Assembly (NCBI GenBank): GCA_933207985.1
Contig: OW240916.1
Location: 265,342,322-265,406,321, forward strand
DNA from: Pelobates cultripes
Lineage: Eukaryota > Chordata > Amphibia > Anura > Pelobatidae
Length of the DNA stretch: 64,000 bases
Reading direction: 5' to 3'
Shown here: positions 59,001-64,000 of the stretch, piece by piece
How the letters are laid out: each line of letters starts with the position of its first letter
How positions within the stretch are numbered: position 1 is the first letter of the stretch
Position numbers and translations under genes: made by a program
The notes under the pieces: model-generated
Told to the model about the DNA's origin: nothing
Seen by the model: only the letters and a program-made list of their open reading frames with translations
The model's database searches: none

Positions 59001-60985
59001 GTTTTGTTTTGTTTTTTTACAGTCCAGCTAATGGCAGTGGCTATCCATGTAGAAATTAAACTGTATGGGTCACGTTGGCCGTAACCTGAGGCTGAGTGAT
59101 GTCCCTCACAAGAAAATAGCAGGAAATCGGGACAAAAGTTGCTAATTTCGGACGTTGTGTGTTTTTTTTTTTTGTTTTTTTTGTTTTTTTTACCATTCCC
59201 AACATACAAAATTCAGTTACTGTTCCTGTACTTAATATATTTTTTATTTACTTAGTAACAGTGTACCAGTTGGTAACAGGGGCCCATCTTCTGGACACAT
59301 CTGACTGACTGAATGAGACGCTGCATGGCCTTCCTGACAAAACATTATATTTTCTAGAGGTTAACTTCAACCCCCCCAAACACATCTTAAAATTACATCT
59401 ACAGCCCAGTTACAGACACCAGTACATGGCCACTTACTTCTTGTTTCCTTCAATTTTGTAAAATGACTGATCTAAATAGCCATATTTTATAGGTCATACA
59501 ACATATATAAAGAAAGATCGGACAAGTGCTTTGAATTCCCAGCACATACAGTATCTGGTTCATGTCATGACCTTTAAAGCAAGCCAGATGATCCATCAAA
59601 ACTCAAAAACCACTATACTGTTAAAATTGTTAAAGCATGCTGCATAAACCATATATTCTGCTTTAGTGATTTAAGTTGATGATTTTTTATTTATTTATTT
59701 ATTTTTAACTGTTTTGAACGAAAACTGCCAACACTCTTAGTAATTTGCTGGTAATGGATAATTAGAGTTGTCCAACAGCAGCCAGAGACCTACCTGTTTT
59801 TTATCCCTACTTCAGAATAACAGTGAGGAAAACCAAAAGAAAAGGTGTAAGGACCACATACCGTCTGTTTTAATACTGAGGGTAGATTTGATACAGAACC
59901 AGCCCAAGAAGCATAACGATCTCGATTTGCAGCTGGATTATCTATGTTTATGTAGTTAAGAGCGCTAGCGAATTTAGCCTCTCCTCCTGTGATCTTCACA
60001 GTGCCTCGAACTTCTTTATTGCTTGTTCCTACAGGTAATTTACATATATTAAAAAAAAATACATATTTTATACATAAGGTAAATTAATGTGCCTGAATGC
60101 AGGTTTTAGTTGATTACACATCTCTTTCCTTTCCATGTACTGGTAAGTATAGTGTACGATCTCTCTTATAGTCATCAAATGCCATAAAGAAGACTGCTAG
60201 GATTTGATACCCTGGCAAAAAGTGAGTGCACAAACTTAATTGATCCTAAAAAGCATCCTAGTGAAACACACCATGCTTAATCGTTAGTCTGTTTTTGTCT
60301 AGTAGAGCATATTTAAAAATGTTCAACTATACATTTTGGAACTTTTACCTGTATTGTCCTACAATGTATTTTTATTTTAAGAAATGTCCTCAGATAGCTG
60401 GCTTTAGAACTTTATTTTCTTTATTATTAAATAAATGAGAAAATATTATATTCTAATATTTCTAAATTATTATCTTAGTTATATATTTAGGTTATAACAC
60501 CAAAGAGCTCCCTGTAAATGAAAACTGAAAGATAATTGTGTCTTTGTTTTACTCAATATAGACTTCACCAAAAGTAGGTTTCACTTATTTTGCAGTTTTC
60601 TCTTAGCAACATCAACTATCCAATCCTGCCTTCACCCACCCCTCCCTTCTAAACATGTTCCATATTTTCTCAACCTCCAGCCTTTTTACCTCTCTTATCA
60701 ATATGCTGTTATTCCAACCCTTCTATATATGTCCTAAAAGTATGGAGGCTAATCTCTGAAAGACGTCAATGAAAAGCTTGTGTCTTCTTTATTAAGGGGG
60801 ATCGCTGGACTGTTTACCTACAAAGATACAATTCATGTCATGCATCTTTAAGACAATATCATATTACTTACCCGATGAGGACTTTATTGTTTCCGATAGT
60901 TTTTTACAATCTGTAGATGAATACGAGACGAAAAGAAACCCAACGTTCGTTGAAGTACATTTTTGCATATCACTTATTGTTATAC
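27220..60985 (-). CDS. C7: Complement component C7, 3' portion (ten exons)
   Basis: Terminal-complement subunit that binds C5b-6, becomes amphiphilic and anchors the growing membrane attack complex. Coding segments in transcript order: 60872-60985, 59862-60028, 54149-54377, 46764-46941, 44167-44254, 41473-41605, 40537-40728, 38942-39038, 36986-37170, 27220-27356. All phases agree, giving about 505 codons to TAG at 27220-27222. Order: late MACPF, EGF-like, TSP1, CCP1, CCP2, FIMAC1, FIMAC2. C7 rather than C6 is indicated by [37 protein letters not shown] followed by [23 protein letters not shown]-like VPLTVCKM and SICVEVDG. One intron uses a GC donor. The last exon is short compared with C6 (137 against 176 nt), so the C-terminus is uncertain. 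5' exons lie beyond the window or were not seen. C7 runs tail to tail with C6. Confidence 0.95.
27544..27591 (-). other. Candidate C7 microexon or decayed exon piece
   Basis: On the minus strand, after attcag, 48 nt read [16 protein letters not shown] in phase 1 and end before gttaat, also phase 1. Inserted between exons 36986-37170 and 27220-27356 it keeps the frame. It matches the missing segment in size (about 14-16 residues) and in the Asp and Lys-Cys-Val positions known from C7. In the next frame the same DNA reads LEAFMSC, resembling the following part of the C7 segment, as if a single-base change had shifted the frame. It is therefore either a diverged microexon or a dead remnant. The polypyrimidine tract is poor. 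Confidence 0.4.
27602..28077. repeat. Interspersed repeat, left part
   Basis: Begins with ATT repeats then ATTCCGTAGCGCTGTACAAT, the inverse of a tail common in amphibian SINE-like repeats. It resumes at 29559 after the hAT-type insertion and runs to about 29690. Confidence 0.5.
28086..29550. mobile_element. hAT-type non-autonomous element with 8-bp target duplication
   Basis: The ends CAGGGCTGGTCTTGG and (inverted) CAGGGACGGCCTTAG match, and TCCACGGG occurs exactly on both sides (28078-28085 and 29551-29558). An 8-bp duplication with CAGGG termini fits the hAT superfamily. The interior is about 1 kb of CA minisatellite plus a GC-rich 3' part (29200-29530). No transposase. Confidence 0.8.
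28186..29170. repeat. CACACA/GGCAGACAGYCA minisatellite
   Basis: About 1 kb of (CA)n blocks separated by GGCAGACAG(T/C)CACAC, with local higher-order repetition. The His/Thr-rich and Cys/Val-rich frames here are repeat translations. Confidence 0.9.
29700..30350 (+). repeat. G-rich minisatellite (GGACCACTAAGGGG type)
   Basis: About 650 bp of degenerate GGACCACNRRGGGGG-AGG units, almost all purine/G on the + strand. The proline-rich minus-strand frames are translations of the repeat. The tract has many GGG runs and so quadruplex potential. Confidence 0.85.
30420..30860. repeat. ACACA/AATGCATCCCT minisatellite
   Basis: Degenerate units of CACACAGAAACATACAATGC-ATCC(C)TTACACAC. No coding signal. 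Confidence 0.8.
30861..31814. other. C7 last intron, pieces of DNA elements
   Basis: Contains TTAAATGGATACTATAGTCA near 31079, an end of the TTAA/ACTATAG family, and CCGGCCCTG near 31325, which looks like the end of a hAT-type element. No exon supported. Confidence 0.4.
31815..32130 (+). mobile_element. LINE reverse-transcriptase C-terminal fragment
   Basis: A broken frame reads [17 protein letters not shown] near 32020-32075, resembling the C-terminus of L2/Rex1-type LINE proteins. Too short and damaged for a firm family call. Confidence 0.4.
32730..35850 (+). mobile_element. Decayed L2-like non-LTR retrotransposon
   Basis: An apurinic endonuclease region (about 33130-33920: [14 protein letters not shown] and SDHCLVYC) precedes a reverse transcriptase: [40 protein letters not shown] (34850s), CGVPQGS (35010s) and [10 protein letters not shown] (35101), the catalytic YADD. 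A C-terminal part follows to 35571. Several stops and frameshifts break it. The 3' end has AAATCTCAATGTATCC and a (TAAA)n-like tail at 35820-35850, usual for L2-type LINEs. Inserted in the C7 last intron, opposite strand to C7. The 5' limit is approximate. Confidence 0.85.
35851..36740. other. C7 last intron, unassigned
   Basis: No exon or repeat recognised. A 117-codon ORF (36099-36452, +) has no recognisable motif. Confidence 0.35.
36741..36940. repeat. GT microsatellite, degenerate
   Basis: GTGTGTGCGCG and GTGTAACTGTGTGTATGC-type repeat close to the C7 exon at 36986. Confidence 0.75.
36986..37170 (-). CDS. C7: C7 exon: FIMAC1 to FIMAC2 junction
   Basis: 185 nt, phase 2 to 1. It encodes [38 protein letters not shown] and [11 protein letters not shown]. 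The acceptor is atcttttag and the donor TCAG|gtataa. The C6 counterpart is 239 nt. Confidence 0.94.
37300..37720. mobile_element. TTAA-flanked miniature element (ACTATAG family)
   Basis: TTAAAGGACCACTATAGG at the left and CGCTATAGTGTTCTTTTAA at the right are inverted ends. An internal hairpin CCAGACCACTTC / GAAGTGGTCTGG sits near 37320-37357. Confidence 0.75.
37877..38021. mobile_element. Miniature inverted-repeat element (GATTTATCAAG ends)
   Basis: AGGAGATTTATCAAG at the left and CTTGATAAATCTC at the right bound about 145 bp. Related ends occur at 40078-40412. Confidence 0.6.
38141..38639. mobile_element. TTAA-flanked miniature element (ACTATAG family)
   Basis: TTAAAGGACCACTACAG at the left and GAGTGGTCCTTTAA at the right. 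The interior has a GC-rich part and the CCAGACCACTTC / GAAGTGGTCTGG hairpin seen in 37300-37720, here near the right end. Confidence 0.75.
38942..39038 (-). CDS. C7: C7 exon: start of first FIMAC module
   Basis: 97 nt, phase 1 to 2. It encodes [19 protein letters not shown] and then [13 protein letters not shown], the C7 signature at the start of FIMAC1. The acceptor is attacag and the donor GCGG|gtaatg. Confidence 0.95.
39130..39840 (+). pseudogene. Tc1-like transposase relic
   Basis: Frames 39270-39600 read [22 protein letters not shown] and [12 protein letters not shown], then (other frame, 39581-39640) [18 protein letters not shown]. These correspond to the Tc1/mariner DDE domain, including the NAPCH-like and SPDxNPIEHLWD-like motifs. 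A segment between GGSVF and the LFQQ part is deleted, and stops break the frame. The second catalytic Asp motif is altered (STDYN). In C7 intron, antisense. Confidence 0.7.
40078..40412. mobile_element. Miniature inverted-repeat element
   Basis: GGAGATTTATCAAAGTGT at the left and the inverse (ACACTTTGATAAAT...CTCTCC) at the right bound about 335 bp of AT-rich sequence. Confidence 0.6.
40537..40728 (-). CDS. C7: C7 exon: CCP2, ending at a GC splice donor
   Basis: 192 nt, phase 1 to 1, the same as C6 CCP2. It encodes [42 protein letters not shown] and VQCKRK. The donor reads AAAG|gcaagt, a good match to the minor GC-donor consensus. The nearby GT (gtaatt, four bases further) would put the next exon out of phase and create a stop at its second codon. 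Confidence 0.93.
40729..41472. other. C7 intron, unassigned
   Basis: No repeat family or exon recognised between the CCP exons. Confidence 0.4.
41473..41605 (-). CDS. C7: C7 exon: remainder of CCP1
   Basis: 133 nt, phase 0 to 1. It encodes [35 protein letters not shown] and HCK. Length and phases match C6 21455-21587. The acceptor is ctttacag and the donor AAAC|gtgagt. Confidence 0.95.
41606..42396. other. C7 intron, unassigned
   Basis: Contains a short direct repeat (ATGTGGAAAGAGAGAAGAAG twice at 41994-42040) and AG-rich runs. Nothing else seen. Confidence 0.4.
42397..42576. mobile_element. Hairpin miniature element
   Basis: GGGTTATTTACTAAA at the left and TTTAGTGAATAACCC at the right, with long mirrored arms (GTGAATTTCAAATTTAA / TTAAATTTGAAATTCAT), form an imperfect stem across the 180 bp. 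Confidence 0.75.
42596..44100 (-). mobile_element. DIRS-like retrotransposon, internally deleted
   Basis: Inverted terminal repeats of about 125-130 bp: 42626-42755 (TCCTGGCTATTATTCATGG..., TAAGTGATGC inverse) and 43972-44097 (its inverse). A second internal copy of the terminal sequence lies at 42790-42890, as the complementary region of DIRS elements would. Between them is a minus-strand tyrosine recombinase. No gag or reverse transcriptase, so this is a deleted, non-autonomous copy. Inserted in the C7 intron between the CCP1 exons, same strand as C7. Confidence 0.75.
42974..43648 (-). CDS. DIRS-type tyrosine recombinase, C-terminal part
   Basis: An uninterrupted 224-codon frame. It resembles the tyrosine recombinase of DIRS-type retrotransposons, which integrates circular DNA copies. 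Visible features: a start region [13 protein letters not shown] preceded in frame by [19 protein letters not shown] with the first catalytic Arg (about residue 37); [17 protein letters not shown] with the H-x-x-R motif (about residues 165-180); and [12 protein letters not shown] with the nucleophilic Tyr (about 205). The catalytic R, HxxR and Y therefore appear kept. The N-terminal part of the enzyme and the rest of the element are missing, so activity is doubtful. The nearest ATG was used; the true start is unknown. Confidence 0.75.
   Translation of the reverse strand: MVLEVLSENPFAPLDELGIVLLTYKTLFLVAVTTAKRMSEIHALSCDENHFQVFHDRVILRPRQEFLPKVVSNFHILQEIVIPSFYPSPSTPEEVKLHQLDVRQCLLKYLEVSTQFRKSQQLFVLPIGPRRGEAASTSTLRRWISNTIIKAYQLKDLVPPSRIKSHSTRALATSWANWAEVPSDDICKAATWSSPLTFIKHYKMDLASSSTAFGRGVLSSVESI
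44167..44254 (-). CDS. C7: C7 exon: linker and start of CCP1
   Basis: 88 nt, phase 2 to 0. It encodes [17 protein letters not shown] then [12 protein letters not shown], matching the C7 linker (EPHC...FC) and the start of a CCP module. The acceptor is tttttgtag and the donor CAG|gtattg. Confidence 0.93.
44255..46027. other. C7 intron, unassigned
   Basis: AT-rich with a (TA)n run near 45205 and a GAAT repeat near 45945. No exon or known repeat recognised. Confidence 0.4.
46128..46354. repeat. Truncated TTAA/ACTATAG-family element
   Basis: GGCTAAGATCATCATGATTGA recurs in similar form near 50310 and 57357. The right end ACACTATAGTGTTCCTTTAA is the family terminus, and a short hairpin TAACACTATAG / CTTTAGTGTTA lies just inside. 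Confidence 0.55.
46764..46941 (-). CDS. C7: C7 exon: thrombospondin type 1 repeat
   Basis: 178 nt, phase 1 to 2. [15 protein letters not shown] carries the WxxWxxW motif, followed by [19 protein letters not shown] and [10 protein letters not shown]. The acceptor is cctttctag and the donor TATCG|gtaaaa. Confidence 0.96.
46942..47480. other. C7 intron, AT-rich, unassigned
   Basis: No features recognised. Confidence 0.35.
47481..48190 (+). repeat. Interspersed repeat with GACGAAACG motif
   Basis: GC-rich GCGCATGCGCC and GATCATGTGACC parts lead to TTGACAAAGACCTTAGTGAC, then GAAACGTTG and an AATAAAAG. This type of segment is common in amphibian interspersed repeats. Superfamily not established; limits approximate. 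Confidence 0.4.
48540..49130. other. C7 intron, possible left part of a DNA element
   Basis: CAGGGATGG near 48531 resembles the inverse of CCATCCCTG near 50866, but no matching target duplication was found. A GC-rich interior begins at about 48720. Confidence 0.3.
49180..49990. repeat. CACCCACTACAGCCCCTACCC minisatellite
   Basis: About 800 bp of ~20-24 bp pyrimidine/C-rich units (CACTACAGCCCCTACCCCC-TGCAC) with point variants. Confidence 0.9.
50018..50483. mobile_element. TTAA-flanked miniature element (ACTATAG family)
   Basis: TTAAAGGGACACTATAGTC at the left and GACACTATAGTTTTCCTTTAA at the right (inverted ends, TTAA both sides). Internal hairpin around CAACTACAGCTTAATGTAGTTG. Confidence 0.8.
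50484..51640. other. C7 intron with element pieces
   Basis: A CA-rich part at 50570-50710, a hAT-like end (CAGTCCATCCCTG, 50854-50866) and a right terminus of the ACTATAG family near 51405-51424. No exon. Confidence 0.4.
51641..53521 (+). mobile_element. Solo LTR interrupted by a CR1-like fragment
   Basis: Starts TGTGACAAAC and ends CTGTTACA, flanked by CCTAC at 51636-51640 and 53522-53526: a TG...CA repeat with perfect 5-bp duplication. A GCAATAAAGCCTCAGTGC segment near 52516 resembles an LTR poly(A)/R region. The reverse CR1-like fragment at about 52572-53230 is nested in its 3' third. No internal retroelement genes adjoin it. Confidence 0.7.
52572..53230 (-). mobile_element. CR1-like LINE 3' end
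   Basis: On the minus strand the frame 53229-52852 reads [30 protein letters not shown] (first part given), then [13 protein letters not shown] and [17 protein letters not shown], the C-terminus of CR1-like reverse transcriptases. After it comes the 3' segment ending in GTAACTATGTAACAGG. Only the 3' end is present, as usual for 5'-truncated LINEs. Confidence 0.8.
54149..54377 (-). CDS. C7: C7 exon: MACPF end and EGF-like module
   Basis: 229 nt, phase 0 to 1. It starts [18 protein letters not shown], then CKCKPCQN and [17 protein letters not shown]. The EGF-like cysteines are intact. The acceptor is tgtttag and the donor CGCAA|gtatga. Confidence 0.96.
54378..55162. other. C7 intron with a diverged ~85-bp tandem repeat
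   Basis: From about 54820 to 55010, three diverged units share CTGGCAAAGAC and TTGCTC-CTCTCTCTGCA. Nothing else recognised. Confidence 0.4.
55163..55242. mobile_element. 80-bp TTAA-flanked miniature element
   Basis: TTAACCCCTTAAGGAC at the left and GTCCTTAAGGGGTTAA at the right, with only about 48 bp between, including GACATGTCACACATGTC. It has the same termini as the 2-kb elements at 5649 and 11571. Confidence 0.85.
55243..56354. other. C7 intron, unassigned
   Basis: AT-rich, no exon or known repeat recognised. Confidence 0.35.
56355..56876 (+). mobile_element. Probable solo LTR
   Basis: 522 bp starting TGTCAGGATGACC and ending ACCCCTGACA, with inverted TGTCAG/CTGACA ends. Flanks are ACTGT and ATTGT (4 of 5 match). 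CT-rich 3' part. No internal genes. It resembles the LTR at 61533 only at the TGTCAG start. Confidence 0.55.
56877..59861. other. C7 intron, mostly unassigned
   Basis: 56950-57440 is GC-richer with a copy of CTAAAATCATCAAAATTGAT, shared with 46152 and 50320. 58990-59190 holds T-rich runs. No exon supported. Confidence 0.35.
59862..60028 (-). CDS. C7: C7 exon: C-terminal MACPF segment
   Basis: 167 nt, phase 1 to 0, the same length and phases as the C6 counterpart at 14970-15136. Key stretches are [35 protein letters not shown] and [10 protein letters not shown]. The acceptor is acctgtag and the donor ACG|gtatgt. Confidence 0.95.
60029..60871. other. C7 intron between MACPF exons
   Basis: AT-rich. 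Nothing recognised. Confidence 0.4.
60872..60985 (-). CDS. C7: C7 exon: MACPF segment
   Basis: 114 nt, phase 1 to 1. It encodes [19 protein letters not shown] then [14 protein letters not shown], fitting the MACPF part of C7 just before the GGxAxF segment. The acceptor (minus strand) is acattcag and the donor TCGG|gtaagt. It is the most 5' C7 exon recognised here. Confidence 0.88.
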
Positions 60986-61389
60986 CTGAATGTAAAAAAC
61001 AAACAAAAAAATTTTGTATTTACTATTATCTTATTTATAACTGTATTGATAAAGCATAAAAAGTGTATTGATCAATCATAAAAAAGTGAGGTTAGCAAAT
61101 AAAGACTTTTTTTTGTATCTAGAACTAGTTGTTACTCTGTTCATCAAATAGGAAAAGTTCGCAAAATGTCATAAGGGAATTTAGTTTGGCTGCTGCTAGT
61201 AAGTGCTGCTACAAAGTGTACTTGGAGATATTCTGGAGAGTGATTTGATTCTTCAACTGTCCGAGATCTTTCTTTTTTACTGCTAAAGGTAAGAGTTTTT
61301 GATTGTACAAGATTTCATGAAAAAGAAAATAAAGGAAAAAAGACTGAGTCATTTGTTACATGTGAGTTTACAGAGGAAGAGGTGATGCA

Positions 61390-63260
61390 TTAACAAAACA
61401 GTTACCTGATTTATTCAACCAATCATTGTTAACAGGAGTAGTCCCAGAAGATTGGAAACTAGCAAATGTTGCGCTAATTCACAGGAAAGATAGTAGGGAG
61501 TAGTCGGGCAACTCTAGGCCATTAAGTCTTACTGTCAGAACTCACCATTCTCAGGTCCTTCGCGGTTACTTCCGCGTTTGGCATTTAACTCCTCCCACTT
61601 GAATGACGCACGGCTTCCATGCCTTATAGGGAAGCTGTGCCAAATTTAAAGTGCTTAGTGATTGTGTCTCTTCCTTGAGAACATCAAGCTAAGCTCCTAT
61701 AATTTGTCTTGTGTACCGAACAGGACCTGATAACCGTTGTTGCTACCTTCTCCTCTCCTCGAAACTCTGCTTGGACTATGAACTCTCTGCCATCTCCTTC
61801 CCAGACCCGAACTGATAATTTGACTACTGCTATCTCACTTAACTAAGCAGGATCTTCTTGCACAATTCAGCAGGACCTCTCCTATTACTCTGATCCAGTC
61901 AAGAACTTTTTCCACGGAGACAAGTTACTTAGAAAACCAAAAATATTAATCTAACGCTACTTAACCCTGCTACATTGCTGCAAACTAATAATTCAACCAT
62001 TTAATTATCCTGTAAATACTTTGTTTCTTCTGTAGCTACAATTATTAAGAATCTCCAATCAAGTCATTTCATTTTCCTTTCATGCTGCAAGCTATTCTGT
62101 TCTTACACGTTATCACAACTGTCTACTAACTTTTTCATTATTGGAGATATTGGAGAAGTAAACAAAGTATTTAAAGGCTTTAAATTGACCTCCTCGAATT
62201 CTCTCAAAGGTACAGTATGACTAAATTCTTCTGCAGTTGTGTTCCTCTAATTGCCTATTTCCAAGTGAAGCATAACACTTACTTTAGTAGTGGGGAAAGT
62301 AATGGAAACCATGTTAAAGGATAGGATTGTTGAACATATAAAAACACATGGATTTCAAGATCAGAGACAACATGGGTTTAACTTCAGGGAGCTCATGCCT
62401 AACTAATCTTACTGATATTTTTTGGTTGGGTAACTAAAATAATAGATCAGGGTGGTGCAGTAGACGTTGCTTACCTAGATTTCAGTAAGGCTTTTGACAC
62501 TGTTGCACATAGAAGGCTTATCAATAAATTGCAATCTTTAAGTTTGGATTCCAATATTGTTGAATGGGTAAGGCAGTGGCTGAGTGACAGGCAACAGGGG
62601 GTTGTCACCAGTGGGGTACCTCAGGGATCTGTACTTGGACCCAGTAGGCAGACAATGTAATAGAGACGCAGGAAATGCTAGCAGAATGCTTGGTTGTATA
62701 GGGAGAGGTATTAGCAGTAGTAAGAGGGAAGTGCTCATGCCATTGTACAGAACACTGGTGAGACCTCACTTGGAGTATTGTACGCAGTACTGGAGACCAT
62801 ATCTCCAGAAGGATATTGATACTTTAGAGAGAATTCAGAGAAGTGCTACTAAACTGGTTCATGGAGTGCAGGATAAAACTTACCAGGCAAGGTTAAAGGA
62901 CCTTAACATGTTTGGCTTGGAGGAAAGACAAGACAGGGGGAATGATAGAAACATTTAAATACATAAAGGGAATCAACACAGTAAAGGAGGAGACCATATT
63001 TAAAAGAAGAAAAACTACCACAACAAGAGGACATAGTCTTAAATTAGAGGGGCAAAGGTTTAAAAATAATATCAGGAAGTATTACTTTACTGAGAGGGTA
63101 GTGGATGCATGGAATAGCCTTCCAGCTGAAGTGGTAGAGGTTAATACAGTGAAGGAGTTTAAGCATGCGTGGGATAGACATACGGCTATCTTAGATATAA
63201 AATAAGGCCAGGGACTAATGAAAGTATTTAGAAAATTGGGCAGGCTAGATGGGCCGAATG
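61390..63260 (+). mobile_element. CR1-like LINE, broken and internally deleted
   Basis: The reverse transcriptase reads LTGVVPEDWKLANVALIHRK (61420s), is cut by a solo LTR (61533-62277), and resumes VVGKVMETMLKDRIVEH (62285 on), AYLDFSKAFDTVAHRRLINK and SGVPQGSVLGP (62610s). It then jumps to the C-terminal region (LVRPHLEYCTQYWRPYL, DTLERIQRSATKL, VDAWNSLPAEVV), so the YADD catalytic motif is deleted. Same family as 52572-53230. Confidence 0.85.
61533..62277. mobile_element. Solo LTR nested in the CR1-like LINE
   Basis: 745 bp beginning TGTCAGAACTC and ending GCATAACA (TGT...ACA), with CTTAC on both sides (61528-61532 and 62278-62282). Omitting it together with one CTTAC rejoins the LINE reading frame. 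No internal genes, so it is a recombined solo LTR. Confidence 0.85.
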
Positions 63261-63930
63261 GTTCTTATCTGCCGTCACATTCTGTGAGACAGGGGGGATA
63301 TGATAGAAACATTTAAATACATAAAGGGAATCAACACAGGAAAGGACTACCCCAACAAGCACATAGTCTTAAATAAGAGGGGCAAAGGTTTACAAATAAT
63401 TTCAGGAAGTATTATTTTACTGAGAGGGTAGTGGATGCATGGAATAGCCTTCCTGCTGAAGTGGAAGAGTTTAAGCATGTGTGGGATAGGCATAAGGCTA
63501 TCCTAGACATAAAATAAGGCCAGGGACTAATGAAAGTATTTAGAAAATTGGGCAGACTAGATGGGCCGAATGGTTCTTATCTGCCGTCACATTCTGTGAG
63601 ACAGGGGGGATATGATAGAAACATTTAAATACATAAAGGGAATCAACACAGGAAAGGACTACCCCAACAAGCACATAGTCATAAATTAGAGGGGCAAAGG
63701 TTTACAAATAATTTCAGGAAGTATTATTTTACTGAGAGGGTAGTGGATGCATGGAATAGCCTTCCAGCTGAAGTGGTAGAGGTTAACACAGTGAAGGAGT
63801 TTAAGCATGCGTGGGATAGGCATAAGGCTATCCTAACTATAAGATAAGGCTAGGGACTAATGAAAGTATTTCGAAAATTGGGCAGACTAGATGGGCCGAA
63901 CGGTTCTTATCTACGTTCACAGTCTATGTT
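62931..63930 (+). repeat. Threefold repeat of the CR1-like 3' end
   Basis: The segment beginning AGACAGGGGG-ATGATAGAA occurs at 62931, 63287 and 63599. The second and third copies are 312 bp apart and share a deletion relative to the first (the KEETIFKRRKTT part). Each ends GATGGGCCGAATGGTTCTTA. Confidence 0.85.
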
Positions 63931-64000
63931 TCTAACTATATTTACATAACAGAAGCTGGTTCAATGTTTTGTTGTTCTTTTTTGTCTCCTTGTAACATTC

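Noticed and set aside
1..64000. CRISPR arrays, bacterial operons, tRNA or rRNA genes
   Set aside because: Tandem repeats here lack spacer structure, the DNA is clearly vertebrate with spliced genes, and no tRNA or rRNA fold was recognised.

Overview
This is vertebrate nuclear DNA, most probably from an amphibian (frog-like). It carries the 3' part of complement C6 on the + strand (exons from 14970 to the stop at 25554) and the 3' part of complement C7 on the - strand (exons from 60985 down to the stop at 27220). Coding DNA is about 3 kb, in short exons with consensus splice sites. The rest is introns, a short intergenic gap and mobile-element debris. The amphibian guess rests on the repeats: many TTAA-flanked miniature elements, L2/CR1-like and L1/Tx1-like LINEs, a DIRS-like element and a MIR/CORE-type SINE. 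No species can be named from this.

Layout. 1-14969: no exon recognised; CA-rich repeat, an L1-type ORF1 relic, an AT-rich miniature element, two large TTAA-flanked elements (5649-7780, 11571-13482) on either side of a four-unit tandem array (7781-11320), then a CA-repeat/hairpin element. 14970-25554: nine C6 exons (end of MACPF, EGF-like, TSP1, two CCP, two FIMAC), with introns holding a SINE, an L1/Tx1 insertion with 15-bp target duplication and a probable solo LTR. 25555-27219: the gap between the two stop codons, with both poly(A) signals and a GC-rich hairpin element. 27220-60985: ten C7 exons read right to left. The last intron holds a hAT-type element carrying a ~1 kb CA minisatellite, G-rich tracts and a decayed L2-like LINE; others hold a Tc1-like transposase relic, a DIRS-like tyrosine recombinase, minisatellites and solo LTRs. 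60986-64000: upstream C7 sequence with a broken CR1-like LINE split by a solo LTR and with its 3' end repeated three times.

C6 and C7 encode successive subunits of the membrane attack complex: C5b binds C6, then C7, then C8 and C9. Here they are paralogues arranged tail to tail with matching intron phases and several identical exon lengths, as expected from an old inverted duplication. The 5' halves of both genes (signal peptide, first TSP1, LDLa, most of MACPF) were not found.

The most notable points are the very short C6-C7 gap, an unusual C7 C-terminus (short last exon with a candidate microexon or decayed exon piece just upstream), a GC-AG intron in C7, and the tandem array with palindromic minisatellites. 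I saw no new defence, RNA or metabolic system.
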